DNA of 64,000 bases from Microbacterium arborescens (GCF_030369635.1 NZ_CP128474.1:3224001-3288000); one strand, 5' to 3'; positions 26,863-36,442 are shown, counted from the first letter of the stretch. Notes: generated by a model not told the origin, from the letters alone. Numbers and translations: made by a program.

Positions 26863-28456
26863 TCAGCGGCCGAGGTCGATCACGGCCGCGCCGAAGGGCT
26901 CGAGGCGCAGGGTCGTGCCCTCGACACGCGCCCCGAACGACAGGAGAGGGATGCCGCGGCCACCGAGCGCCACGTCGCAGGGCCGGTCGGCCGGATTGAG
27001 CGCGACCAGAAGCGACCCTCCCCGCCGGTACACGAAGGGGTAGCCGGTCGTCGACCGTCACGTCGGCCCGCGCCGACAGTCGGGGATCGCCCCGCCGCAG
27101 CGCGATCGCGTCACGTAGGAAGTGCAGGAGGGATGCCGGGTCATGCAGCTGCCGCGCCACGGTCGGGGCGTCCGGGGCCGGGTCGGCGGGCAGGTACCTC
27201 GACTCGTGGGCGCGCTGCCCGAGAATCTCCACCGTTCCCCAGGCCATCGGCGTGCGCGATCCCGCTCGCTCGTACGTCGGCCCGAGCGACGACCCCTCGA
27301 GAGGGCCGACGCCCGGCAGGTAGCGCATGCCGATCTCGTCGCCGTAGTAGATCGAGGGCATCGCCGGCCAGGTCAGCACGAGCAGCAGCGCCGCGCGGGC
27401 CTGCCGCGCATCGCGGTCGCCGCTGACCATGCGCGTGAAGTCGTGGTTCGCCGTCGGCAGCCCGACGATCCCCCGGCTGCCGGCCTCACGGATGGCATCG
27501 CGCGCCTCGGACCACGCCTCGACGAATTCTGCCGCGTCGCCTCGACCGGCGGCGTCGGCCCACGCGTCGCGGGCGGGCCATGCCTCGTGGACGGTGCCCG
27601 AGCCGTTCTCGAACAGCGACTTCAGCGGCATCCCGTCGAAGTCGCCGCCGAACTGCAGGAAGAAGTCGACGTCGAATCCCGCGGGCACCGCTCGTGCCGG
27701 GTCGCCCCACTCGGAGATGAGGATGCGGCCCGGGTGCGTGCGGTCGAGACGACGGTGCACGTCGTGCCAGAGCTTCGCGGTCTCGACGTGTCCGGGATCG
27801 TCCTTCACGAGCGACGCGGCCATGTCGACGCGGAATCCCGCGACACCGCGGTCGTACCACCGCCGGATGATGTCGACGAGGGCATCTCGGTTGCGCGATG
27901 GCCCGGGTGCATCGACGGCCTGACGCCACGGCTCGTCCGGATGAGGCCGGGCGTAGCCGAAGTTCAGCGCGGGCTGGAAGTGGAAGAAGTTCGGCTTGTA
28001 GAACCCGCGGTCCCCGCGCGGCACCGGCACGAATCCGTCTGCGGCCACGGGGCTGAAGACGTACCGGTCACCCTCCGGGTCACCGTCGACGGGCGCGGCC
28101 AGCGCGTCGCCGAACCACACGTGCTCGTCCGAGGTGTGACCCGCCACGAGGTCGAGCACGATCCCGATGCCCCGCCGCTCGGCCTCGGCGAGGAGCCGGT
28201 CCATCGCCGCGTCGCCGCCGTACCGGTCGGCCACACGGTCGAAGTCGGCGACGTCGTACCCGGCGTCGCGGAAGGGCGAGACGAAGACGGGGTTGAGCCA
28301 CACGGCATCGACGCCGAGCCAGGCGAGGTAATCCAGTCGCGCCGCGACACCGTCGAGATCGCCGATGCCGTCACCGTCAGCGTCGGCGAAGCTCTGCGGA
28401 TACGCCTGATACAGGACGAGGCGGTCGAGGCGATCGGCCAGGGGAACGAGGGTCAT
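26863..28456 (-). pseudogene. GH13 alpha-amylase-family glycosidase with a C-terminal frameshift
   Basis: Glycoside hydrolase family 13 enzyme. Start ATG 28456 opens into LVLYQAYPQSFADADGDGIG. The catalytic set is intact: nucleophile in GVAGFRVDMAAS, acid/base in ILISEWGD, third acid in TANHDFTRM, plus SIYYGDEIGMRY. The reading frame runs to about base 27046, where one extra C (coding strand) shifts it. In the other frame the expected beta-domain continues (YPFVYRRGG, then SLLVALNPAD) and stops at 26863. Unshifted, the protein would be ~530 residues; as written the frame runs on through the palindrome and into antisense of the SRPBCC gene. It may be a real lesion or a base-call error. Predicted to hydrolyse short alpha-glucans; divergent from the LacI gene. 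Confidence 0.8.
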
Positions 28457-28496
28457 GACGCTGCTCCTTCGCAGGTTTTCTCGATGCAAGGCTTGA

Positions 28497-28510
28497 TGTA
28501 ACCGGTTACA
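28497..28510. promoter_or_regulatory. LacI-family operator 1
   Basis: TGTAACCGGTTACA, a perfect 14-bp palindrome with the central CG typical of LacI-family operators, 41 bp upstream of the GH13 start and on the same face of a second copy 32 bp away. Confidence 0.8.
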
Positions 28511-28528
28511 CGGAGGTACAGTCCCCAA

Positions 28529-28542
28529 TGTATCCGGTTACA
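28529..28542. promoter_or_regulatory. LacI-family operator 2
   Basis: TGTATCCGGTTACA, one mismatch from the perfect palindrome at 28497. Centre-to-centre distance 32 bp (about three helical turns), which would permit cooperative binding. It sits between the divergent GH13 and lacI-type genes, 75 bp before the regulator start. Confidence 0.78.
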
Positions 28543-28616
28543 TCGCCGGATCACAGAGCAACCCGGCACCAGACACCAGCACCCGCACCCGACACGACGA
28601 AGTGAGGTGGGCCCGC

Positions 28617-29639
28617 GTGGCATCCGATTCCCCCGCCGTTCGCCCGACCATCCGCGACATCGCCCGCGAGGCCGGGGTGTCGGTCGCGACCGTCTCGCGC
28701 GTCACGCACGACGATCCGCGCGTCGTCGCCGAAACGAAACAACGCGTCCAGGCCGCGATCGACCGGTTGGGATACCGCCCCTCGGCTCTCGGCCGCGCCC
28801 TGTCGTATCAGCGCACGAACACTCTCGGCATCGTGCTGCCCGGACTCGGCGGCCCCTACTTCGCCCAGCTCATCGAGGGCGCCGAGTCGGTGGCGGTCGA
28901 GCGCGGCGTCGTCATCAACGTCGTCGGAACCCACCTGCGGCCCGACGCCGCCGGGGCCGTGCGCCAACTCGCCGAACGCACCGACGGACTCATCATCGCC
29001 GGCGGCACGCTGCCGTCCGACGAGGTCGCCGCGCTCGCACGCTCGGGCCGAGTGATCGTCGTCGCCGGCGAGGCCGACGAGGCAGCGACCGTGGTGACCG
29101 ACGGCCGCGCGGCCGCCGCCGAGCTCACCGGCCACCTCGCCGACGTGCACGGGTACCGCCGCATGCGCTTCGTCGGTGAGCCCTCGGGGTCACCCGACAC
29201 GGCGTGGCGTTACGAGGGCTTCCGCGACGCTCTCGAGCAGCGCGGTCTCGCCGAGGCGGGTGAGCCCGTCCGGCTCGGCCTCGACGTGCGCAGCGGCGCG
29301 GTCGCCGCCCGGATGCTGCACGATGACGCGGATCTGCCCGATGCTCTCGTCTGCGCCAACGACGAGCTCGCGATCGGCATGCTGGCCACACTGCCGGGCC
29401 TCGGCCACCGCATCCCGGCGGATGTCGCGGTCACGGGCTTCGACGACCAGGCTCTCGCCGGCATCGCCTCGCCGCGCCTGACGACGGTGCACCAGCCGAT
29501 CGCCGAGCTCGGTGCTCGCGCAGCGGCCGGTGCGCTGGGCGATGACATCCGGTCGCACACCGTCCTGCCGACCCGACTGGTCGTGCGGGAGTCGTGCGGC
29601 TGCGCGCCGGAAACGACGCCGGAGGCGATGCCCGACTGA
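28617..29639 (+). CDS. LacI-family transcriptional regulator
   Basis: 340-residue repressor: helix-turn-helix TIRDIAREAGVSVATVSRV at residues ~11-29, hinge region GYRPSALGRALSYQRT, then a periplasmic-binding-protein-like effector domain (TLGIVLPGLGGPYFAQLIEG). GTG at 28617 is chosen because GAGGTGG lies 7 nt upstream; a GTG five codons earlier is possible. It probably binds the two TGTA-CCGG-TTACA sites upstream, controlling the divergent GH13 gene and itself, and by extension the transporter operon starting 53 bp downstream. Effector probably a di- or oligosaccharide (inferred). Confidence 0.9.
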   Translation: MASDSPAVRPTIRDIAREAGVSVATVSRVTHDDPRVVAETKQRVQAAIDRLGYRPSALGRALSYQRTNTLGIVLPGLGGPYFAQLIEGAESVAVERGVVINVVGTHLRPDAAGAVRQLAERTDGLIIAGGTLPSDEVAALARSGRVIVVAGEADEAATVVTDGRAAAAELTGHLADVHGYRRMRFVGEPSGSPDTAWRYEGFRDALEQRGLAEAGEPVRLGLDVRSGAVAARMLHDDADLPDALVCANDELAIGMLATLPGLGHRIPADVAVTGFDDQALAGIASPRLTTVHQPIAELGARAAAGALGDDIRSHTVLPTRLVVRESCGCAPETTPEAMPD

Positions 29640-29692
29640 GAACGCGACCGGTCGAGGAGCGACCGGCCTCACAGAGGAACGAGGAGGTTCCG

Positions 29693-31414
29693 ATGAGAAG
29701 ACGCAGAGGACTGGCGGCGGGAGCGATCGCCCTGACCGCGCTGCTCGCGACATCCGCGTGCGCGAATGTCGGCCTCGAGCCCGCACCCGAAGCCCCGCCG
29801 GGATTCATCGACGAGCTGCGGATGCCGTCCGAGGCCGGCGGATCGGTGCAGGGACTGCTCAACTACAACTGGCTCTCCCCCAACGCGACGGTTCAGACCT
29901 GGCTCTTCGAGCCGCTCATGATCCGAGACCGATTCACCTGCGAGGCCGTGCCCTGGCTCGCCACCGACTACGAGTGGGAACGCCCCGACCGCCTCGTACT
30001 GACCCTGCGCGAGGGCGTGGAGTGGAGCGACGGCGAGCCCTTCACCGCTGACGACGTCGTGTACACCTTCATGGCGGGCAAGGAGTTTCCCGCCGCTGAC
30101 AAGTCGGGCCTGTGGGGCGACTTCTTCGGCGCTCCCGCCGAGAGCGTCACCGCGGCCGACGACCACACCGTCGTCTTCGACTTCGCGGGTGCCGCGGTGC
30201 CGAAGACCGACGCCATCCTGCAGAACACCAAGATCCTGCCCGAGCACATCTACGCCGCGCAGGGCGATCCGACCCTGTTCGTCGACGAGCAGGGCGTGGG
30301 CACCGGCCCGTTCACCCCCGAGTCCTACAACGGACGCCGCCTCGTGCTCGAGCGCAACGAGAACTACTGGAACGCCGACGAGGTCCGCGTCCAGCGCCTC
30401 TCGCTCGAGGGCCAGTACGACGCGAACTCCGGGGCACTGAAGCTCCGCAGCGGCGCGCTCGACCTCTACCGCGGCGACATCCCCAACCCCAACCGCTCGG
30501 TGGTGGCGCCCGACCCCGAGAACGCGCATTTCTTCTACCCGCCCGACGCCATCACCGCCCTCGTGCTCAACAACGAGCGCCCGGTGCTCAACGACCCGAG
30601 ATTCCGCGAGGCCTTCGCCTACGCGCTCGATCGCGAGGCGCTCAGCCAGCGCGCGAGCTTCGGCATCATGGAGCCGGCGAGCCAGACGATGCTGCTCCTC
30701 CCCTTCCAGGAGCAGGCGGTGCCCGAGCAGTGGCGGGGCAAGGAGTTCATCCCCTACGACCCCGCGCGGGCGAACGAGATGCTGGATGCCGCCGGCTACG
30801 AGCGCGGGCCCGACGGGCTCCGCGTCGACGAGAACGGTGAGCCGCTGTCGTTCGTCTTCAGCGTGCAGGCCGGGTGGATGGACGTCATCGCCATGGCGGA
30901 TGTCGTCGCCCGCAACGCCGCCGACGTCGGCATCTCGGTGCGCATGGTCACGACCGATCCCAACGCGATCGAGGGGATGCAGAAGGCCGGCGACTTCGAC
31001 ATGACGGTCGACTTCATCAGCGGCGGATGCCAGCGGGCGCGCGACCTCGGCGCGAAGCTGCAGGCCTCGCAGATCTCGACCGAGCAGGAGCTTCTGCTGA
31101 ACCGCGCCCGCTACGTCAACCCGGAGATCGACGCTCTCATCGCCGAGTGGACCAACACCACCGACGAGAGCCGCACCGCCGAGATCGAAGCCCGGATCAT
31201 CGACATCTTCATGACCGAGTTCCCCTACATCGCGCTGCAGTACGCGCCGAACCGGCTCATCTACCGCACGAACAACGCCGTCGGATGGCCGAGCGAAGAC
31301 AACCCGTATCCGGTCGACCAGCTCATCCGCGTCCTCCCGAACCTGCGCCCGCCGGGAGAGGCGGATGCCGGCGGGGCGGATGCCGGCGGGGCGGATGCCG
31401 GCGGGGAGGACTGA
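29693..31414 (+). CDS. Family 5 ABC transporter substrate-binding lipoprotein (oligosaccharide/peptide type)
   Basis: Dpp/Opp-class binding protein of about 573 residues. Signal peptide MRRRRGLAAGAIALTALLA with lipobox ending TSAC (Cys ~22-25), SBP_bac_5 features including LREGVEWSDGEPFTADDVVYTF and GTGPFTPESYNGRRLVLERN. Such proteins carry peptides or, in many actinobacteria and thermophiles, beta-glucosides and other oligosaccharides. The flanking LacI regulator and glycosidases favour a saccharide. The C terminus ends in a threefold repeat of EADAGG/ADAGG coded by 15-bp tandem units. First gene of a five-gene operon. Confidence 0.9.
   Translation: MRRRRGLAAGAIALTALLATSACANVGLEPAPEAPPGFIDELRMPSEAGGSVQGLLNYNWLSPNATVQTWLFEPLMIRDRFTCEAVPWLATDYEWERPDRLVLTLREGVEWSDGEPFTADDVVYTFMAGKEFPAADKSGLWGDFFGAPAESVTAADDHTVVFDFAGAAVPKTDAILQNTKILPEHIYAAQGDPTLFVDEQGVGTGPFTPESYNGRRLVLERNENYWNADEVRVQRLSLEGQYDANSGALKLRSGALDLYRGDIPNPNRSVVAPDPENAHFFYPPDAITALVLNNERPVLNDPRFREAFAYALDREALSQRASFGIMEPASQTMLLLPFQEQAVPEQWRGKEFIPYDPARANEMLDAAGYERGPDGLRVDENGEPLSFVFSVQAGWMDVIAMADVVARNAADVGISVRMVTTDPNAIEGMQKAGDFDMTVDFISGGCQRARDLGAKLQASQISTEQELLLNRARYVNPEIDALIAEWTNTTDESRTAEIEARIIDIFMTEFPYIALQYAPNRLIYRTNNAVGWPSEDNPYPVDQLIRVLPNLRPPGEADAGGADAGGADAGGED
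31361..31405 (+). repeat. Three tandem 15-bp units in the binding-protein tail
   Basis: GCGGATGCCGGCGGG repeated three times in frame, encoding ADAGG units at the extreme C terminus of the binding protein. Likely slippage-prone and not structurally important. Confidence 0.85.
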
Positions 31415-31417
31415 GCC

Positions 31418-32404
31418 ATGGCCTACTACGCCCGCAAGACCGGCTACTTCCTGCTCACGCTCTGGGCCGCGATCACGCTGAACTTCATCATCCCCCGGCT
31501 CCAGCCCGGCGATCCGGCCGAGATCATGGTCCGTCAGCTCAACGGCCAGGGCGAGATCGATCCGGCCCAGGTGGCCGCCGTGAAGGCGATGCTCGGCTAC
31601 TCGAACGACAACGTCTTCATCGCGTACGGCGACTATCTGCGACAGCTCGCGTCGTTCGACCTCGGCACGTCGTTCACATACTTCCCGTACCCCGTCGCCG
31701 ACGTCATCGGCCAGGCGCTGCCGTGGACGCTCGTTCTCGTCGGCATCACCCAGATCCTCTCGTTCGTGCTGGGCACGCTGCTCGGGGCGATCGCCGCGTG
31801 GCGGCGCAACAGCCGTTTCGACGCGACGATCTCGGTCGGCTCGACATTCGTCGGCAACCTGCAGTCCGTGTGGATCGGTCTCATCGTCCTGTTCGTCTTC
31901 GCCTACACGCTCGGTTGGTTCCCGGCATCCGGCGGCTACGGCTACACGACCCCGGGGCTCACCCCGATCCACATCGCCGACGTCGTCTCGCACGGGTTCC
32001 TCCCCGCGCTGACGCTGATGGTCACGGCTCCGATCGGCTTCATCCTGTCGATGCGGAACACCATGGTGCAGGTGCTCGGCGAGGACTACATCCGCCTCGG
32101 CGCAGCCGCCGGACTGAAGGAGCGCACCCTCGCCCTCGGCTATGCGGCTCGGAACGCGCTGCTCCCGGTCATCACGGGGTTCGCGTTGTCGCTGGGTGTG
32201 CTCATGGGCGGCTCGATCCTCATCGAGACGGTCTTCGACTACCCCGGCATGGGGCGCCTCATGGGCGAGGCGACCTCGAACCGCGACTTCCCCCTCATGC
32301 AGGCCATCCTGCTGGCGACGATCGTCATCGTGCTGACGGCGAACTTCATCGTCGACCTCCTCTACCCCCTCATCGACCCCCGGGCCCGCCGGGCCAAGGC
32401 GTGA
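31418..32404 (+). CDS. ABC transporter permease, DppB/OppB type
   Basis: 328-residue inner-membrane subunit with the DppB opening (YYARKTGYFLLTLWAAITLNF, first helix), an extracytoplasmic loop, and the conserved cytoplasmic EAA-like loop RNTMVQVLGEDYIRLGAAAGL that contacts the ATPase. Six helices expected. It lies 3 bp after the binding-protein stop and 17 bp before the second permease. Confidence 0.93.
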   Translation: MAYYARKTGYFLLTLWAAITLNFIIPRLQPGDPAEIMVRQLNGQGEIDPAQVAAVKAMLGYSNDNVFIAYGDYLRQLASFDLGTSFTYFPYPVADVIGQALPWTLVLVGITQILSFVLGTLLGAIAAWRRNSRFDATISVGSTFVGNLQSVWIGLIVLFVFAYTLGWFPASGGYGYTTPGLTPIHIADVVSHGFLPALTLMVTAPIGFILSMRNTMVQVLGEDYIRLGAAAGLKERTLALGYAARNALLPVITGFALSLGVLMGGSILIETVFDYPGMGRLMGEATSNRDFPLMQAILLATIVIVLTANFIVDLLYPLIDPRARRAKA

Positions 32405-32421
32405 AAGGCAGGTGACGAACG

Positions 32422-33420
32422 ATGTCCGATGAGACCCCCATCCCCCAGCCGGCCTCGATGCCGCAACCGGCGCGAACCGAACCGATGCGCACCGAGCCCG
32501 TCCGCACCTTCCGGCGGCGCGTGACCGACGAAGATGCATCGACCAAAGAGATCGTGGCGGTCGTCCGACCCGCCCGGTGGTACGCCGTCATCTGGTCGAG
32601 CAGGAAGGCGCGCGTGGGCATCGTGATGCTCGTGGTGTTCCTGCTCGTCGCGGTGTTCGCCGATCTCCTCTCGCCGTACCGACCGAACGACGCGACCTTC
32701 GCGCCGTCGCAGGATCCGAGCTGGACCCACTGGATGGGCACGAACACGCTCGGCTACGACATCTGGACGCAGCTCGTCCACGGCACCCGCCTCTCGTTCG
32801 CGATCGGGGTGCTCGGAGGACTCGCCACGATCGTCATCGCGATCGTGGTCGGGCTGCTCGCCGGCTACCGCGAGGGCGGGCTGCTCGACGACATCCTGTC
32901 GTTCCTGACGAACCTGGCCCTGGTGATCCCGGTGCTCCCGCTGATGATGGTCATCGTCGCGTACAGCGAGACGCGCGGGCTCGGTCTCCTCGTCTTCGTG
33001 ATCGCGATCACCAGCTGGGCGGGCGCATCGCGCGAGATGCGATCGCTCATCATCTCGATGCGCAACCGCGATTACGTCACCGCCGCGCGGTTCGGCGGCG
33101 ACGGGATGCTGCGCATCGTGTTCCGGGAGATCATGCCGAACATGTCATCGCTGATCGTCTCGGGCTTCATCGGGGCCGCGACCGCCGCGATCGCCGCCGA
33201 GGCCGGCCTGTCGTTCATGGGCTTCGGCGATCCCAACACCGTCAGCTGGGGTCAGATGCTCGCTCAGGCCAACGCCAACGGCGCGCTCGTTCAGGGCCTC
33301 TGGGTCTGGCTGGTCGCGCCCGGCGTCATGCTCGCGCTCCTCATGACGTCGCTGACGTTCGTGAACTTCGGCGTCGACATGCTCAGCAACCCGCACCTTC
33401 GCGAAGAGGAGAAGTCATGA
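32422..33420 (+). CDS. ABC transporter permease, DppC/OppC type
   Basis: 332-residue membrane subunit. An N-terminal hydrophilic, Pro/Arg-rich stretch of ~45 residues precedes the first helix (VGIVMLVVFLLVAVFADLLSPY), then the DppC signature GTNTLGYDIWTQLVHGTRLS and the EAA loop REMRSLIISMRNRDYVTAARF. GAVVAL-type last helices end in FVNFGVDMLSNP, as usual. The stop overlaps the ATPase start (ATGA). Confidence 0.93.
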   Translation: MSDETPIPQPASMPQPARTEPMRTEPVRTFRRRVTDEDASTKEIVAVVRPARWYAVIWSSRKARVGIVMLVVFLLVAVFADLLSPYRPNDATFAPSQDPSWTHWMGTNTLGYDIWTQLVHGTRLSFAIGVLGGLATIVIAIVVGLLAGYREGGLLDDILSFLTNLALVIPVLPLMMVIVAYSETRGLGLLVFVIAITSWAGASREMRSLIISMRNRDYVTAARFGGDGMLRIVFREIMPNMSSLIVSGFIGAATAAIAAEAGLSFMGFGDPNTVSWGQMLAQANANGALVQGLWVWLVAPGVMLALLMTSLTFVNFGVDMLSNPHLREEEKS

Positions 33421-35123
33421 GCCCGACATCCGATCCGAGCGCGGCGCCCGTGCTCGATGTGTCCGACCTGTCGGTGCAGTACCGGCCGAAGCTCGGCGCC
33501 ACGCTCGACGCGGTCAAGCGGGTGTCGCTGCGCGTCGCACCCGGCGAGTTCGTGGGACTCGCCGGCGAGTCGGGCTCGGGCAAGACGACGTTCGCACAGG
33601 CCGTGCTGCGTCTGCTGCGGAGCCCGGGGCACATCACCGGCGGCTCGATCCGATGGGGCGATCGCGACGTCACGGCACTCGCCGACGACGAGCTGCGCCC
33701 GTTGCGCTGGTCGTACGTGTCGACGGTGTTCCAGTCGAGCATGAACTCGCTCAACCCGGTCGTGCGCGTCCGGAAGATGTTCGAAGACATCCTCGCCGAG
33801 CACACCGGGGCGGGCACAGCGGCTGCGCGGGCACGCGCGGAGGAGCTGTTCGACCTCGTCAGCGTCGACGCCCGGTTTCTCGACATGTACCCGCACGAGC
33901 TGTCGGGCGGCATGAAGCAGCGGGTGAACCTCGCCCTCGCGCTCGCGCTCAAGCCGAAACTGGTGCTGTTCGACGAGCCCACCACGGGGCTCGACGTCGT
34001 GGTTCAGAAGTCGATCCTCGACAAGATCCGCGAGCTGCAGGAACGCGAGCGGTTCGGTGCGATCCTCATCACCCACGACATGGGCACGCTCCTCGACTTC
34101 GCCGACCGTGTCGCCGTCATGTACGAGGGCGAGATCGTCGAGGACATGAGCGCGCAGGATGCCGTCACCACGGGCCCGCGGCATCCGTATTCCATCCACC
34201 TCGTCGGGTCGTACGCCGAGCTGCTCGGCGAGGACGTCGCCGGGTACACCGGAGCCGAGCTCGAAGCGCCCGTCGAGGTGTCGCAGGAGGCTCCGGTCGA
34301 GCACGCCCCCGTCATCGACGTCGAGAACCTCCACCGCCGGTTCTCGAAGCGGCAGGGGCTGCGGACCGAGCATGTGGATGCCGTGAAGGACGTCTCATTC
34401 ACGCTGCGCGAGGGCGAGGTGACGGCGCTGGTGGGCCAGTCGGGCTCGGGAAAGTCGACGATCGCGCGCATCCTCACCCGCATCGACGATCCGACTTCGG
34501 GCTCGGTGCGCTACTACGGACAGAAAGACGGCGAGGCGCACGACATCACGACGCTCCACGGCCGGCTCGCGCGCGAGTATCGGCGCAACGTGCAGTACGT
34601 GTTCCAGGATCCGTACGCCGCACTCAACCCGACGCTCACCGTGGGGTACTCGCTGTCACGACCGCTCGCGAACTTCCTGCACGTCGGGCGTCGCGAGGCC
34701 GTGGAGCGGTCGGCGAGCCTGCTCGAACAGGTCGGCCTGACCCCGGCGGGCCGGTACCTCGGGCGTCTCCCGCACGAGCTCTCGGGCGGCCAACGTCAGC
34801 GCGTCGTCATCGCCCGCGCCCTCGCCGCCGAGCCGCGACTCGTCGTCGCCGACGAACCGATCGCGAGCCTCGACGTGTCGATCCGTGCCGAGATCCTCGA
34901 GGTGCTGCAGTCGCTCGTCGCCGACCACGGCGTCGGGATGCTGTACATCACCCATGACCTGCTCTCGGCCAAGAGCCTCGCCAACCACGCGCTCGTGCTC
35001 CGAGGCGGCGAGCTCATCGAGGCGGGGCCGGCCGACCAGGTCATCGACAACCCGCAGGCCGAGTACACCCGACAGCTGCTCGATGCCATCCCCAACCCGT
35101 TCGAGAGAAGGACCGCCGCGTGA
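33417..35123 (+). CDS. Dipeptide/oligosaccharide ABC transporter, fused DppD-DppF ATPase
   Basis: 568 residues with two complete nucleotide-binding domains. Domain 1: Walker A GESGSGKT (~46-53), signature LSGGMKQRV, Walker B LVLFDEPTTGLD. Domain 2: Walker A GQSGSGKST (~341), signature LSGGQRQRV, Walker B LVVADEPIASLD. Both retain all catalytic motifs, unlike CUT2 ATPases. Equivalent to DppD plus DppF joined in one chain, common in actinobacteria. GTGA overlap with the enzyme gene downstream couples transporter and hydrolase. Confidence 0.93.
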   Translation: MSPTSDPSAAPVLDVSDLSVQYRPKLGATLDAVKRVSLRVAPGEFVGLAGESGSGKTTFAQAVLRLLRSPGHITGGSIRWGDRDVTALADDELRPLRWSYVSTVFQSSMNSLNPVVRVRKMFEDILAEHTGAGTAAARARAEELFDLVSVDARFLDMYPHELSGGMKQRVNLALALALKPKLVLFDEPTTGLDVVVQKSILDKIRELQERERFGAILITHDMGTLLDFADRVAVMYEGEIVEDMSAQDAVTTGPRHPYSIHLVGSYAELLGEDVAGYTGAELEAPVEVSQEAPVEHAPVIDVENLHRRFSKRQGLRTEHVDAVKDVSFTLREGEVTALVGQSGSGKSTIARILTRIDDPTSGSVRYYGQKDGEAHDITTLHGRLAREYRRNVQYVFQDPYAALNPTLTVGYSLSRPLANFLHVGRREAVERSASLLEQVGLTPAGRYLGRLPHELSGGQRQRVVIARALAAEPRLVVADEPIASLDVSIRAEILEVLQSLVADHGVGMLYITHDLLSAKSLANHALVLRGGELIEAGPADQVIDNPQAEYTRQLLDAIPNPFERRTAA

Positions 35124-36442
35124 CCGACACTGAGCTTCCTGGCACTGGGCTTCCTGGCACTGGGCTTCCTGTTGGTGAGCTTCCCGCGGACATCCGCGAG
35201 CTCACCGAGCGCGAGGTCGACGCATCGATCCGGTGGCTGTGGGCGCACGCGACCGCTGGTCTCGACAGCCCCGGTTGCGGACTCGTGCTCGACCGCGACG
35301 ACCTGCCGGGGGTCGCCACCATCGCGGCGACCGGCTTCGCCCTGGCGGCCTGGTGCGTCGGCGTCGAGCGCGGCATCCTCGACCGCGGCGACGTCCGCGA
35401 CCGGGCCGCCGCGACACTGCGCACCCTGGAACAGTCGGTGCCGCAACGCGGCGGGTTCCTCGCGCATTTCGTCGACGCGGCCACCGGCGAGCGCCAAGGC
35501 CGATCGGAGTACTCCACGATCGACACGACGCTCGCGCTCTGCGGCGCCGCGGTGGCGGCATCCTTCTTCGCCGGCGACGGCGACGCCGGACGGGAGATCG
35601 GCGAGCGCACCGAGCGCCTGCTGCAGCGCATCGACTGGCCGTGGATCATCGACGACTCGGGCGACCGGACCGTCGTGCGGATGGCGTGGGTCGCCGACCG
35701 CGAGGACGATTACGCCGACGGCGCCGACGAGGCCGGATTCGTGAGCGCCTGGTCGATGACCGCCGAGCAGCTGCCGATGTACCTTCTCGCGGCGGGCCAC
35801 GAGTCGGTGTCGCCCGAACTCGCGCGTGCGCTGTGGCAGGGGTTCGACAAGCCTGTGGGATCGTACGGCGGGCACGAGTGCGTGCACGAGCCGGCCGGAA
35901 CCCTGTTCACGTACCACTTTCCCCTCGCGTTCTACCCGTTCCAGCGGGTGCGCGACCTCGACGGGCATGACTGGTGGGCGAACGCTCGTGAGGCGTCGTT
36001 GGCCTCGCGCGCGTGGTGCGCAGACCAGGCGGGACGATGGAAGACCTTCGACGCTGGACTCTGGGGTCCGGCGGCGGGCCTCGGCCCGGGCGGGTACGTC
36101 GTCAACGGGGCGCGCCCCGCGCTGCGCGAGCCGCACGCCGACGGCACGGTGCCGCCCGTCTCGCTCTTCGGGGCGCTCGCCCTCGCGCCCGATGAGGTGG
36201 CGCCCGCACTGCGGGTGCTGCGCGATGAGCACCCGGGCGCGTGGAACGATTGGGGCGCAACCGACGGAGTCAACCTCGAGGGCGACGAACCCTGGTACGC
36301 CGAGCCCCGATACGGGCTCAACAAGGGGGCAACCGCGCTGCTCGGCGCCGCGGCACTCGGCTCGACGCTCGTGTGGGACGCATTCTCACGGCATCCCTGG
36401 ATCGCACGAGGCGCTGACAAGCTGGGCTTCACCCCGGCGTAG
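35120..36442 (+). CDS. Glycoamylase/GH144-like enzyme of a saccharide uptake operon
   Basis: 440-residue cytoplasmic protein (no signal peptide) with the alpha/alpha-barrel pattern of the Glycoamylase family (PF10091; GH144/GH162 relatives). Family-like segments: STIDTTLALCGAAVAASFF (compare DTALLLAG), WSMTAEQLPMYLLAAGHES, GTLFTYHFPLAFYPFQRVRD, GPAAGLGPGGYVVNGARP and YGLNKGATALLGA. GH144 members cut beta-1,2-glucan; activity here is not established. It is translationally coupled to the transporter ATPase (GTGA), so it probably degrades the imported oligosaccharide inside the cell. The N terminus contains an imperfect LPGTG/LPVGELP repeat coded by 15-bp DNA repeats at 35135-35164. Confidence 0.72.
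   Translation: MTDTELPGTGLPGTGLPVGELPADIRELTEREVDASIRWLWAHATAGLDSPGCGLVLDRDDLPGVATIAATGFALAAWCVGVERGILDRGDVRDRAAATLRTLEQSVPQRGGFLAHFVDAATGERQGRSEYSTIDTTLALCGAAVAASFFAGDGDAGREIGERTERLLQRIDWPWIIDDSGDRTVVRMAWVADREDDYADGADEAGFVSAWSMTAEQLPMYLLAAGHESVSPELARALWQGFDKPVGSYGGHECVHEPAGTLFTYHFPLAFYPFQRVRDLDGHDWWANAREASLASRAWCADQAGRWKTFDAGLWGPAAGLGPGGYVVNGARPALREPHADGTVPPVSLFGALALAPDEVAPALRVLRDEHPGAWNDWGATDGVNLEGDEPWYAEPRYGLNKGATALLGAAALGSTLVWDAFSRHPWIARGADKLGFTPA

Noticed and set aside
29669..32539. 956-codon minus-strand open frame across the transporter operon
   Set aside because: Lies antisense to the binding protein and permease with clear family motifs; the translated product is compositionally odd and unrecognisable.
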